64,000 nucleotides of DNA from Aurelia coerulea (GCA_039566865.1 CM076954.1:8874001-8938000), one strand, 5' to 3'. Numbered from the stretch's first letter, positions 11,474-22,330 are shown. Notes: a model not told the origin generated them from the sequence alone. Translations and numbers: made by a program.

Positions 11474-11728
11474 ATGTTAGGCCAATGTTTGTTTCATCCC
11501 GAGGCCTGCGCGCGCTTCGCAGATTAATCCGGTTTGGCGGGAATTTCAAGGGTCCGGAATAACCCTTAGGCCGCATGATTGATTTTCTTTGGTCAGTCGC
11601 GTCTTTATTGGGAACGAAAAGCAAGAAGTAGAAATGAAATTAGACACTTTAAAGCCTCAGCTTTTTCCTGAGCTGATTTGTTGCAAAAAAATTTGACTCT
11701 GAGAATGTGATTCCAGGGACAGAAGCAG
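11474..11728. other. GC-richer single-copy-looking DNA
   Basis: Higher GC than its surroundings, with GCGCGC and GGCGGGAA. If the element at 11737-12165 is removed, it joins the GC-rich 12174-12240 segment, which contains GCGGCCGCCATTATGG. It could be an old promoter or a first-exon region; no coding exon could be confirmed. Confidence 0.25.
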
Positions 11729-11736
11729 GGATGCCC

Positions 11737-12165
11737 CCCGGGGGGGGGGTACTCATATATTTTCCCGTACGGGGACGTGCCGCCGAACAGGGTATCATTT
11801 TCAGGATTCCTACTCCGGGACAGGGTATCACTTTTGTATGGTCGGCTCCATGACAGGGTCCATATTTTGTATAATTGACTACGTATCGTCGCTGTAAGCT
11901 ATTTGCACTCCACGAATATGATTTAAATCGTTTGGATGGCAACATTTCCGCATTTTCTGATAGATTTCTATCAAATTTCTATCAAATTTCCAGGGCAGCC
12001 TACATTTTTTACGAAGAAACCCAAGAACAGGGTATCGTTTTTACAGTTTTACTCCGGGACAGGGTATCATTTTCGGGAATTTTACTCCGGGACAGGGTGC
12101 CTTTTCAGATTTTCCAGCGGCACGTCCCCGTACTTTCGTAAATCAAGTACCCCCCCCTCCCTGGG
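11737..12165. mobile_element. Short TIR element with G/C-run ends
   Basis: A 429-bp element. The ends are CCC followed by a G run and GTACTCATAT on the left, and AAGTAC, a C run and CCCTGGG on the right. Both subterminal regions carry a palindromic pair GTACGGGGACGTGCCG / CGGCACGTCCCCGTAC. It is flanked by an 8-bp TSD, GGATGCCC (11729-11736 and 12166-12173). The phrase GACAGGGTATCA recurs inside. The TSD length fits hAT. A relative is at 59497-59680. Confidence 0.8.
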
Positions 12166-12173
12166 GGATGCCC

Positions 12174-12745
12174 GAAGCCTTGAAGCTCGCGGCCGCCATT
12201 ATGGACTCAATTTGTTACTCAATTTTATTCGAACGTGAGTACGACGTCAACATGCATATCATCGCAAATTATTGCAAGACAGCTGGCTGGCCGACCTTAA
12301 GTTACCTGTATAAAAAGCGCATACGCCCGTATTGATTCTATACCAATAATTTCCAGAAAAACAGAATGCCTTGAAGGTCAAGAAAGAGCAAAACAGTGTA
12401 TCAATAAGAGTATTAAAAGGAACTTAAGCATATAAAAGTGGCTCAGTCAACTTGCGGTCAAACTCTAGCCTATCAGATATCAGAATTTTCTGTTGACATT
12501 GACGTGTTACCCAAATATGGTTATTTTTGTCAAAGGTTAATATATTCTTAGATTCCCTTGAAACCTGCATCTCAAAATGTATAGAAATCAAGCTTTTTAA
12601 CAAATTCTACAGTGCGGAGCTTGAACTCCATAAAAGGACCTAAGGTCGATAACATTGTCTGTTTTGTCCGTAAAAAGCACGATTTTGCTCATTGTTTTAA
12701 GAAAAAGTATAGCTACTTCCTACGACAAGTTTTTGTGTTCTGCAC
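12174..12745. other. No gene confirmed
   Basis: The start is GC-rich and includes an ATG in GCCATTATGGACTC, followed 30 bp later by ACGTGAGTACG, which resembles a splice donor. This could be a short first exon, but no partner exon was found. The remainder is AT-rich with no recognised feature. Confidence 0.2.
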
Positions 12746-12945
12746 TTTTTTTTATACATTCTGCTAAAAAATTTACAATACATAGTTACTTAATTACTAT
12801 ACTTACAAGCTACTCTACTCTACTACAAGGACAAGACCACGGGGAACAATAACTATGTCTACCCACCTGGCTATTTAGATAAAGAAAAATCGAAAAAAAG
12901 ACATGAAACTACAGGTAACTACAACAAAAAAGAGAGAACGTTTAC

Positions 12946-14889
12946 TTAAAAGGGACGAGGTGGTTTATATGACTTGTTACCGAGTTTTAGATTCCTAATC
13001 AAACCGACCAGTTTTATGGATAAAGCAGAGAGTGAACAAGAGTATATCGTTATTGATACCATCAGGAAAATCTTTATCACCATACAATTAATGTGCATTA
13101 GAAATTCGTTCGAAAGATTTGTATGTCCACGTGGTCGTAATAAAGCAGAAACACCGGCGAGAAGATATCCACGTGTTACTTCAAAATAAGGGCAGAGCAA
13201 CAAAAAGTGTTCCGTATCCTCATTGCCATGGTTGGTAGGACACATTGGGTTTAAAGTATCCCTGAAATTGTGTTTGAATTTGTGAAAATTCAATGTACTG
13301 AGACCAACCCTAAGTTGGGTAAGAAATGATAATCCTGTCGGATCATATATCCGAAAGACAGATTTTGGAAGGGGAAGAATTTTGGATAGCAGCTTTGTTT
13401 TAAAAGCAGCAATAGAAGGTGCAAGTCTAATTTCTGGATCAAGCTTATTCCATTCAGACAGACAGTGAGGATAGAAGCTGGATTTAAATTCATCAGTCAT
13501 TGTTCTTATGCGCCCGATGGCATCCTGATTGCGAAGAGAACATCTAGACCGCCCGCAGTGGTGGTATTGGTTCCATTGTATATTCAAGAGTCAGATTATT
13601 CATGAACTTGTAGAATAAAACAAGGCATCTGCTCCATCTACGGGAGCTTAGCGATTCCCAGCCAAGCTCGGCATACAGCTTTTCTCTCGACGTACCCTTC
13701 CATGTTCCTGATACAGCTAAAGCAGCAGAATACTGAACAGACTCTAGCTTCTCCATGAAACTTGGCAAAGTTACATTGTCACTAAATTCACATACTTTAG
13801 CAGGGATATGGTAAATAACGTCCCCGTAATCCAGGTGGGGTCGAACATAGAGCTTATATAATTCGTTCAGCGTGTGTCTTGGGAGATACCTGGAGAGATA
13901 TTTCAGCAGACCGATACTCTTACGTGATTTAGTGATGGCTGCTTTGATCTGAGAAGAGAAGGACAATTTTGAAACAAGAAAAAGCCCTAAATGTTTATGC
14001 TCATCTACTTTCTTCACAGGTGTGTTGTTAAAAAGTATCACTGGATGGTCAATTTTAATTCTTTTCGTCGAAAATATTATTTCAACAGCTTGCTTTTGTA
14101 GATCAGGATTAAACGACATCCTCCAGTCATGAGCCCACCTCTTTACCAACTCTAAGTCATGGTTCATATCATTTGCAGCTGTTCATATCATTTGCGAAAA
14201 GTTTGACATAACACTTCAAGTTTTCCGTTCGATCATTTATGTACACAAGAAAAAAAATGGTCCTAGAATAGAACCCTGTGGTACTCCTGCCGAAATATCT
14301 CCCCAGACAGAACATTTTCCGTTCAGAACAGTTCGCTGAAGCTTTGAATAAGAGGAAGGAGTTGCCCTGAAACTCCACATCGTTTAAGTTTATATACAAG
14401 ACCATCATGCCATACCCTGTCAAAGGCCTTGGGAAATATCAAGATAAACAGAACGAACTTCAAGCGGGGGATTACAGTCGAATGCTTTAAAGATGGTGTG
14501 CGTTATCGAGATTAGTTGATTGATTGTCTAGTCACCTGGACGAAAACCTGATTGATTTGGATTTAATAGCTCACACGAGACAAGGTGCGAGTATAAAGAA
14601 TGGTAAATTAGCTTTTCAAGAATTTCCCCAAAAATAGGGAGAAGAGAAACTGGACGGTAGTTTCCTTTCACATTTTTCTCATTCTTTTTGTGCACAGGCA
14701 CAACATTTGCACATTTCCATATTTGGGGGAAAAGACCACACCTCAAAAAATTTGTGAATATTATCTTAAGCGGAACAACTAATGCAGCATCACTTAATTT
14801 TATCATTCTCACAGATATTTCATCCCAGCCATGTGCCTTATTAGAATTAAGTGATCTTATAATATTCAGTATCTTTTCATCAGAAATAA
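12946..14889 (-). pseudogene. Family-2 LINE RT and C-terminus, broken
   Basis: RT and C-terminal part of copy A. From the N-terminal side: KGNYRPVSLLPIFGEILEKL (14812-14528), a motif A region broken by a frameshift near 14435, and the motif C region, where FADD has become FAND (14423-14169), so the active site is damaged. Then comes WAHDWRMSFNP, HKHLGLFL and [14 protein letters not shown] (14167-13544), and last the C-terminal region with MCPTNHGNEDTEHFLLLC, a Cys/His cluster typical of LINE C-termini. Frames change at about 14168, 14430 and 13560. It ends close to the 3' UTR. Confidence 0.8.
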
Positions 14890-15559
14890 CACGCTAGCGA
14901 ACCTATACGCACTACTGTGGTGGATACGCCATACAGACGAGATATCTTTGAAAAGACGAGATATGTGAGTCATGCGATTCTCTGAACATGGCAAAACTGG
15001 CAATAGCTGACAAAAGAGACACAAGCAAAGACGTAGGAACCAGGGGGCACCACAGTAAGGATAATACTCCACCACAGTAAGGATAATATACTGCCCCTGT
15101 ATGGCGTATCCACCACAGTAAGGATAACACCCCACCACAGTAAGGATAATACGCCGCCCTGGTATAGCATATCCACCACAGTAAGGATGATACCCCACCA
15201 CAGTAAGGATAATATACCGCCCCGGCATGGCGTATCCGCCACAGTAAGGATAATACCCCACCACAGTAAGGATAATATGCTGCCCGGTATGGCGTATCCA
15301 CCACAGTAAAGATAATACCCCACCACAGTAAGGATAATATGCCGCCCCGGTATGGCATATCCACCACAGTAAGTACTACCCCACCACTGTAAGGATAATA
15401 TACCGCCCCGGTATGGCGTATCCACAACAGTAAGGATAATACCCCACCACAGCAAGGATAGCATACCGCCCCGGTATGGCGTATCCACCACAGTAAGGAT
15501 AATATACCGCCCCGGTATGGCGTATCCACCACAATAGTGCGTATAGGCTCGCTAGCGTG
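14890..15559. mobile_element. TIR element filled with minisatellite
   Basis: A 670-bp element inserted in the LINE between its linker and RT. The terminal inverted repeats are about 45 bp with two mismatches, beginning CACGCTAGCG and containing GTGGTGGATACGCCATAC. The flanks share AATAA (14885-14889 and 15560-15564), a 5-bp TSD. The inside is a minisatellite whose unit repeats the inner part of the TIR. A 5-bp TSD with a CAC start would be compatible with a Transib-like element, but this is weak. Long open frames here come from the repeat and are not genes. Confidence 0.8.
15052..15535. repeat. Minisatellite, CCACCACAGTAAGGATAATA
   Basis: Alternating short units (CCACCACAGTAAGGATAATA with CCCC or TATACCGCCCCGGTATGGCGTAT) form higher-order units of about 55-60 bp, eight or more times. 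It lies wholly within the TIR element and is not a CRISPR array: there are no unique spacers of constant length. Confidence 0.85.
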
Positions 15560-15564
15560 AATAA

Positions 15565-15745
15565 CGAAGTCATTTATAAGAGTAGTAGCTACTGGAGGAA
15601 TATATTGCGGGACTTCACTGCCGGTGTCAATCGTTGTACACTGAAGTATAAAATAGTTCAATAATTGTGCCTTTTTCAGTGAAATCAGTTACAAATAGCC
15701 CGTTCTCTAGAAGGGGTGGTAGGTATTATAGGGATCTTGAAATTT
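15565..15745 (-). pseudogene. Family-2 LINE linker piece
   Basis: The stretch reads NYFILQCTTIDTGSEVPQY followed by INDFVI, continuous across the TIR element with the RT part at 14889. Upstream, NGLFVTDFTEK and KIPIIP are visible in shifted frames up to the next insertion at 15751. It belongs to copy A. Confidence 0.7.
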
Positions 15746-15750
15746 TGATA

Positions 15751-16533
15751 TTTTTGACCGGGGGGGGGGCGTTTTCCCCTCTTTCTTCAAAACTACAAGA
15801 GATATAACAATCAAACTTATACCAATTGTTCTTTGGACAATTAGCTTTACAAAAACAACAATATAGGTCTAATTGATCACGTGGGTCGCTGCTAGGCAAC
15901 CAAAAACAATAGGAAAATTGTCAAAATCGAGCTACTGATCTAAAAAGCAAGTTTCGTTCAGATCAACATGGCAGAATTGTAGCCAGAAGTAGCAAAAAAG
16001 AGTAGAGGAAGAAATTTACGGGAAAAAAATTCAATTTAACTTTCAACTTTTGCTAATTAAGAGCAATTAGCCATTGAATAGACTAATTAAGATTTCTATT
16101 GTAAATTGTTTTCTATGTTTAGACTTCTAACCAGTGAAAATAGTTAGTAATAAGGCACCTGACACTGTTTTTTGCACGTTTTGAGATATATTGCCCTAAT
16201 TCATTCATTCTATGACGTCATAAAGATAAATGACGTCATGGATATCAAAAGTTGCTGATTTCAGCAAATATAAACAAACTATATATCAAATGAAAGTACT
16301 CTTCAAGACCAATCGAATGGTGTATATAACTTTATCATTAGCGGTAGTTGCAAGAATTTAGCGAGGATTTTAAGATTTTCTTTGTGACCAATGGACCATG
16401 AAATTTTTACAATTTGATGGCAAAGTAAATTTTAGGAAAAGTCAATAAGTTGCAGCACCATATTTACAACAGCGGTGGAGATATTTGAGAACGTTTGGTA
16501 GGGGGGGGGGGCGAAAGACGCCCCCGGTCCAAA
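15751..16533. mobile_element. Short TIR element, TA-flanked
   Basis: A 783-bp insertion in copy A of family 2. The left end is TTTTTGACCGGGGG followed by CGTTTT; the right end is the inverted counterpart GACGCCCCCGGTCCAAA. TA dinucleotides flank both ends (15749-15750, 16534-16535), as expected for Tc1/mariner-type target duplication, although a longer TSD cannot be excluded. LINE coding sequence is readable on both sides. There is no transposase. Confidence 0.6.
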
Positions 16534-16535
16534 TA

Positions 16536-16905
16536 GGGTTGATTAAAGACCAATAGGTTCTGTTCGAATTTCCCGGATTTGCTAAGGTGTTCCCTGCTTT
16601 AAGAAAATAATTTCGCTTAGCATCTGCAATCAGCCTCGAACCTTCAATTATCATTTTTTGTATTCATTCTTCTTTTTCCTCAGAAAATTTTAAACAGTTT
16701 GAGTTACCCAGGGAGCTTGGCGTGGTCTGATCGTTTTTACCTTGTTCGGTATGAAGCTGGAATAGATATTTAGAACAACTTCATTGAGAAATTCGACCTG
16801 TTCATTGGGGCATGTAATTTTGTCGAGATGCTCCTAACGGAACATTTCAATACTTTTTATGATTGCGAAAATGTCCGCCTTGTCATAATACCAAACCTTT
16901 CGAGT
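16536..16905 (-). pseudogene. Family-2 LINE endonuclease-RT linker
   Basis: Readable motifs on the minus strand are RKVWYYDKADIFAI (16905 side), QTTPSSLGN, and then EGSRLIADAKRNYFLKAGN with NRTYWSLIN. These form the linker between endonuclease and RT in copy A. Stops and frameshifts occur. It is interrupted at 16906-16913 by the next inserted element. Confidence 0.7.
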
Positions 16906-16913
16906 GTGAGGAG

Positions 16914-18083
16914 CAGGACCGCCGAGGGGGGGGGGGGGGTAGCCGGGGCAACTGCCCCGGGGCCCGGGCCCAGCCAGGGGCCCGTTCAAATGAACGTTTG
17001 TTTTTTCATTATATGTTGCAATGATATCATCGAGCTGGGCCCCACAAAGGCTCCCGTCAAGATCGAATTTTCGTCTTGTCCATTGCACATTGCACTTTGA
17101 AATGATATGATATCACGGGCTTCAGTTAATTTTGAAATGATATCACGGGCCTCAGTTAATTTCATTTGCAATAAACTTTGCGTTGTGTTGGGAGTTTCTG
17201 GCCGAATGTAAAACAAATGCACAGGAGTCGAACGGGAGTTTAGCTACGATCTCGTCGCTGCTATCTTCAATGCAATTATCTCATATATTTTGCAGTAATG
17301 CGTCATTTTGCGCCGAAGGTGTTTCGTTAAATCGTATTGAGAATAAGAGACAGGAAATATTTCTCACGCTATTACTGATGTTTTCGAATAAATAAACTCT
17401 GTCAGAAAACTGTTACTTTTCTATCTACGTTTTTCACGCCTGTTGGAAGAGCTGTCATTTTTTATATAATGCAATTCAAAAATAATCTTAATGAAATAAC
17501 CTCATGAAATTGAAGTCCTATATTCAAAATTTTCCGGAAACACCCCAATCAGCTGCGATCCTTTGCTCCTTTGAATGGCAGATTCTCCAAAAATGGTACG
17601 TTTTTCAGCGATCTAAAAGGGCGTGGTCATAACAAATTTTCCCGAGGCAAGCCCCCGGACCCCATGTTAGCTCGCTACGCTCGCATCGAGTTCTAACCCC
17701 CCCCCCAATATAAATTTCGTTTCAACAGGCCTGGTTCTTACAGTGCATTATTTTGCAGCTAGAAATTAATCAGGATAAGACATTGTATTGCATTTTAGTC
17801 TGAAAATCCGACAAAAAGATTCAGAATTTTGATGTTCTGGAATTCACGAAATGTTTCCAGTTGTGCGCTCTTAGTAGACTCATTCCAAAAATCTCTTGTT
17901 CTGCTCCCCTTGCTGACTTGTCCCAACAACTGAAGCGATAACAACGAAAACAACAAAAACAACAACAACACGCGAAAGGTAGAGGGACTTATGTAATGAG
18001 CCCACGCTTTTGGTTCCAGTATCAAGCAAGGGGCCCGCATCCACTATTTGCCCCGGGGCCCGCCCTCGCTCTCGGCGGCCCTG
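16914..18083. mobile_element. hAT-like element, 1.17 kb
   Basis: Starts CAGGACCGCCGAGGGG and ends CTCGGCGGCCCTG, with the subterminal pair CCCCGGGGC. It is flanked by a perfect 8-bp TSD, GTGAGGAG (16906-16913 and 18084-18091). The inside includes a GGGCGTGG...CCCCCGGACCCC phrase near 17619-17680 that recurs elsewhere in the window. No transposase frame was recognised. It sits in the LINE endonuclease-linker junction. Confidence 0.9.
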
Positions 18084-19223
18084 GTGAGGAGGAAGTGCTC
18101 TGTTCGATACAGACAATTTTCCATAAACAATTTGATGATGACATTGCTCATGTAGTGATGGATGAACACCAGAATCGATAACAAGGTTGGGCTGATCAGT
18201 AAAAATTAAATTAATGCAAGATTTAGAATCACCCATGAAGTGAGTTCGTTCTGAAATTAATTGATGAAGGCCAAGTTCAGAAACAAATGGCTCAAATATT
18301 CTTCCCTCGTTATTTTCGATATTATGTTCCCATCATTGAGTTGATCTGTAGTTGAAATCACCAGTAATAATAACGCAGAAGGGATTTTCATTGTGCATTT
18401 CGGAAAGCAACAACTCAAAAGTTTATTGTGAAATCATCAAATTCACTCTGGTCCTGACTTGGACTTCTCCAAATTACAACAAAAAAGTATTTTTTTCTGT
18501 TTAGTTGGATCTCACATACAACACATTCAGGGAGAGTCACGAGGTCAGGACGATTTTGTGAAGGAAGGGATTCTTTGATATAGAGGCCAAAACCACCCCT
18601 TTTGACGTTTTGTAGATAGTTACTGTTGAAAAAAGTATATCCATCAGTCTGTCTTCATCGATTGTGCTATCAAGGTGGGTCTCAACGATAACAATTAGGT
18701 CATGTTTATAAACTGAATTAAATGCCTCGATCAAGGACACTCGTAAGAAATCATGCGCAGTAACACTATTTAGATTCCAAGTACAAAAATCAAGTGTTTC
18801 AGGACCAGGGTTCATTTCTATATCGCCACCGATCAGAATTGTCCTAAAAACCAACCATTGCGAATGTAGTGTATTGCACAGTACACACCCTATGTAAAAA
18901 TAGACATAAACGAAAAGAAATCGCTTCATAGCGAAATGCTTATACCGAACTAGACCAATGACACCAAGAAGGATTTTGCACTTTGCATTTTGCCAAGTCT
19001 GCACTTTGCATATTGCCAAGTTTGAATACCGATCTATGAAATTGGCAAGCATTTCTTCTGTGATCTTCATTCCTACGATGTAAAAAGTGGAAGGAAAGGA
19101 ACATATCTTTATCGTTAGATTGTTTTTCCTCTTCAAGAGTCTTTCGAGCTGAATATCTTCAGGAATCCATATTTTGAGGAATTTCAGTGAGCAAAAAAAA
19201 TCGGCAAAAAGTTTATGGATCAA
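18084..19223 (-). pseudogene. Family-2 LINE N-terminus: 2A motif and endonuclease
   Basis: The open frame 19223-18537 (228 residues) contains, from residue 99, MKRFLFVYVYFYIGCVLC, a signal-like hydrophobic segment, then ILIGGDIEMNPGP at residues 130-141, a canonical 2A StopGo motif. The endonuclease domain follows at once: DFCTWNLNSVTAHDF (Asn 150) and IVIVETHLDS (catalytic Glu). The second half of the domain is recovered in other frames, including DSKSCINLIFTDQPNLV and HEQCHHQIVYGKLSV at 18236-18092. 2A motifs separate two proteins during translation. Here it would release the N-terminal peptide from the endonuclease-RT protein. This copy is broken by frameshifts after 18537. Confidence 0.75.
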
Positions 19224-19779
19224 AGTTTGCCCTTAAAGAACGCCGGTTAACCAGCACCCTTTGCGGTCGGCTTTGCTGAGCACTGCTAAGAACGATGTCA
19301 TATGAAAATGGCTGCCGCCGTCGAAATAGACTTATGACGATGAGACTTTTCTTTCTCTGTGCTCTTTGACTTCAAGATGGCGCTTCGGTCAACAGAGACT
19401 CATATTACTACTCTTAAAAACCTGACCCTATTTAGGCCTAATATGCTGGGATTTTTTGTTTTTTTGTTTTTATATATATATTCAATCTAAAAAATTTACA
19501 TGACAGATTACTACCTACACTACTTAATCTACTTTACAACACTACGGCTACGATACCAAGAGGAGTAAAATACTATGTCAACCCCGAGGCCTTAAAAAGA
19601 AGAAAAACATTGAAAAAGTACATTGATATAAACCAGACAAACAGAGCTACAAGCTAAGGCATCTTGCAACCAAACAATTTCGAGTGAAGATTTGCAAGGT
19701 TTAGAACCAAGAAAGGCAATGTAAAATCTATTATTTGGTTGCAAGCTTCCTTCAGACACATAATTGCAGAAAGAAAACA

Positions 19780-19830
19780 AACAAACAAATAAACAAACAA
19801 ACAAACAGACAGACAATAACAAAACAAAAA
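19780..19830. repeat. (AAAC)n-rich simple repeat
   Basis: A short run of AAAC/AAAT/ACAG tetramers in the 3' UTR of LINE copy B. Confidence 0.7.
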
Positions 19831-19896
19831 CAAATTACTAAAAACAGACACATACAGAAGGGATTTGGGTGCTCTATTCAGGGATTCCAGTAACCT

Positions 19897-21257
19897 TCAA
19901 CCAAATCGTTCCGTTTCAGAAATGTACTTAATCGTTAAATTTAAGATTAATTTGTTGGCTTCCAAGGGCAAATTTTTGTTTCCGTACAGAAGAAGTTGCA
20001 ACATATTGATATCTGAACCCCCAGAATATCCATAAGCTTCGAGTACATCATTGACACCCGCGAGAAGACTGCATCTATGCTCTCTGAAAGAATTGCAGAG
20101 CAGCAAGAAATGCTCCGTATCCTCTATGCCATCGTTTACTGGACACATTGGATTGATTGTATCTAATTATGTTTAAATTTGTGGAAATTGAGTTTGCTTA
20201 GCCCCACCCTTAACTGTGTTAAACATGCAATCGCTTTTTGGTTATGAATACCATATAGAGAATTAGCAGGAGGCCTAATTTGAGAAAATAATTTTTTCCT
20301 AAAGACGCTAACAGAGGGGGATTCTCTTACTTCGGAATCAAGCTTATTCCATTCAGTCAAAGAGTCAAGGTAGAAACTAGATTTAAATTTGTCTGTTCTT
20401 GCCTTTATTTGCCCTACTACTGGCGGATTCCGAAAAGAGTAGTTATTTTCATGCAATGGTGGAATAGGGTCCCTTGTATAATCAGGGGTCAAATTATTGA
20501 CAAATTTATAAAAAAGAATAAGACGTCTACTCCATCTTCTTGAGCTCAACGATTACCATCCAAGTTCATTGTACAACCCTTCCCGAGATGTTCCTCTCCA
20601 AGTTCCTGTCACTGCTAGGGCAGCAGAATATTGAACAGATTCAAGTTTTTCTTTTAATGTAATTTTCAGAACCATCGATCCCATGTGGTACATGATAAAT
20701 TACATCGCCGTAATCTAGGTGGGGTCGAACATACAACTCATTCAATGTATTTCTAGGGATATATTTGGACATGAACTTCACCATTCCAATCGCTTTTCTT
20801 GACTTGTTTATGGCTGTTTGTATATGAGCTGAGAAAGAAAGTTTAGAATCTAGTATGATGCCTAAATGTTTATGTTGATCAACTGTCGACACGGGTGACG
20901 CATTAAAGAGGATCACGGGATGGTTAGTTTTTATCTTTTTCTTTGAAAAGACTAATTCAACTGCTTGCTTTCGGGGGTCTGGATTAAAGGACATTCTCCA
21001 GTCGTGTGCCCATAATGCAATATGACTCAGGTCATGGTTCATGTCGCTAGCAGCTAAATTAGGGTCTTGTACGATTGCAAAGAGTGATGTGTCATCTGCA
21101 AACAGTTTCACATTACATTTCAAATTCTTTGTCAGATCATTTATGAATATCAAGAAAAGCAAAGGGCCCAAAATCGATCCTTGCGGTACACCAGCAGAAA
21201 TATTCCCCCAGGTGGAAGCCTGACCGTTCAAGACAGTTCTCTGTTTTCTATTTGACA
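19897..21257 (-). pseudogene. Family-2 LINE RT and C-terminus (copy B)
   Basis: From the N-terminal side: RTVLNG, GVPQGSILGPLLF, VKLFADDTSLF (intact Asp-Asp), WAHDWRMSFNP, HKHLGIILDSKLSF and [14 protein letters not shown] in one frame to 20641. After a break, MSSRRWSRRLILFYKF (20549-20163) and the Cys/His cluster MCPVNDGIEDTEHFLLLC (20148-19897) follow. Motifs A and upstream are missing, cut by the element at 21258. A four-residue deletion relative to copy A is visible in NELYVRPHL. Confidence 0.8.
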
Positions 21258-21648
21258 ACCGGGGGGGGGGGGGCACTTGACTTTCAATTGTACGGGGGGG
21301 GGGGGTGCACTCCAAGACAATTTTTTTCACCCGGCTTTAGAAACTTTCCCTCGAAATGATAGCCGGCTTTAGAAAAAATCGGCGAAAAGCATATCCCAAA
21401 CGTAAAAATCGGCGAAAAGCATACCCCTAAACGTAAAAATTCGTCGAAAAACAATGAAATAACAATTTTGACAACCGGCTTTAGAAAAATTGCCTTCTTT
21501 TGATACCTGGCACACAGGGACCCCAGGAAATTGAATAATGTAGGAGGCTACAGGGCTTTATCATTGGGGGGGGGCCTTATTCAATTTCCTGGTGTCCCTG
21601 TGCCCGGCATTAGAAAAAAGAGGCGAAAACAATACCCGGAAAGGAGTT
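21258..21648. mobile_element. G-run element with CCGGCTTTAGAAA repeats
   Basis: Starts with runs of G and contains several copies of CCGGCTTTAGAAA and AATCGGCGAAAAGCATA. The same sequence in reverse orientation is at 33335-33535, so it is a dispersed element. A smaller palindrome at 21513-21602 is nested in it. The ends and TSD were not resolved. Confidence 0.55.
21513..21602. repeat. 90-bp palindromic insertion
   Basis: Inverted arms CACAGGGACCCCAGGAAATT and AATTTCCTGGTGTCCCTGTG, with GAATAA / TTATTC next to them, enclose about 38 bp with a G run. It is probably a minimal snapback transposon nested in the G-run element. Confidence 0.65.
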
Positions 21649-22085
21649 TCAATTATTCAAAATGCTAGAATTATGGACCCCTGGATCAATAATGGGCTGA
21701 ACGTTGATCAAATCATCTATTTTGACAGATCTATCATGACACACAATATAGTCAACAAGCAGTGCCCTGAGAGCCTCTGGAACAAGTATAGTCAGAGGAA
21801 TGAAATTTCTAGGCATAACACAAGAAACAATAGAAATCTCGACATCCCAAAGTTTAAACTTGAGTGTACAAAAAAAAGTTTCCACCTTTCCGGGCTTAAA
21901 GCTTGGAATGAAATACCAATTGAAATAAGGGAAATCCCCTCGCTCTATCAGTTTAAAAGAAAATTAAAAACGCATTTAAAGAGCTCAGTAAACCCTAACT
22001 AAAACACGACTCCCAGGAAGATCAGATCTCAGCCTGGATCCAATCCTAGCTAATACCAAATTTTAAATTTTGTTTTTCATTATTC
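21649..22085 (+). pseudogene. LINE RT C-terminal fragment
   Basis: An open frame ending at 22002 carries KGVSIIQNARIMDPW and FHLSGLKAWNEIPIEIREIP with QFKRKLKTHL, the usual C-terminal end of CR1/RTE-like LINE proteins. A short AT-rich 3' UTR follows up to the next element at 22093. It is a 5'-truncated insertion. Confidence 0.65.
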
Positions 22086-22330
22086 ATTTATAAAGGCGGC
22101 AATACACTATCATCTTCAGGTAAAAGTTGCTCCACATTTTTTCTGTGAACATACAATGTAATAGTGTAAAGCGCCGTAAAAGTTGCTCGTAGTTGCCCCA
22201 TAGCGTCTTTAATCCGCTTATTTTAATTGGCCGTCACAGAAAAAAAATTTGATCTCGGATCAAATTTTTTTCTGCGATGCAAGTTTTTCAAAGGAGCCGA
22301 CAAATGACGTAACAAGCTGGCCCACATGAA

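Larger units (their letters stand above)
12746..19440 (-). mobile_element. Family-2 LINE, copy A, with three insertions
   Basis: A long non-LTR element on the minus strand, from a 5' leader near 19440 to an oligo-T (poly-A on its own strand) at 12746. After subtracting the three inserted elements (14890-15559, 15751-16533, 16914-18083) about 4.1 kb remains. Order on the element: leader, hydrophobic N-terminus with a 2A motif, endonuclease, linker, RT, C-terminal region with a Cys/His motif. Each insertion falls inside coding sequence, and the frame is readable on both sides (for instance INDFVI | ISDEK around the first). Several frameshifts and stops are present. Three more copies of the family lie at 19452, 43900 and 55145, and a 3' end on the plus strand at 33860. 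Confidence 0.8.
19452..21257 (-). mobile_element. Family-2 LINE, copy B
   Basis: A second copy of the family-2 LINE, placed head-to-tail with copy A: its oligo-T 3' end (19452-19476) lies within about 20 bp of the copy A 5' end. It keeps the 3' UTR, the C-terminal region and the RT palm, and is cut at 21257 by a G-run element, beyond which no more of it was seen. Confidence 0.75.

Noticed and set aside
15052..15535. Regular short repeats resembling a CRISPR array
   Set aside because: The spacing sequences are themselves repeats, and the host is eukaryotic.
14866..15661. Long minus-strand frames of repeated YYPYCGG, looking like a repetitive secreted protein
   Set aside because: Three overlapping frames are open at once because the DNA is a minisatellite inside a TIR transposon; the frames run into LINE sequence and have no start or splice context.
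18801..18827. 2A motif as a sign of an integrated RNA virus
   Set aside because: It lies directly before an APE-type endonuclease in a LINE; no viral polymerase or capsid is near, and 2A motifs are known in LINEs.
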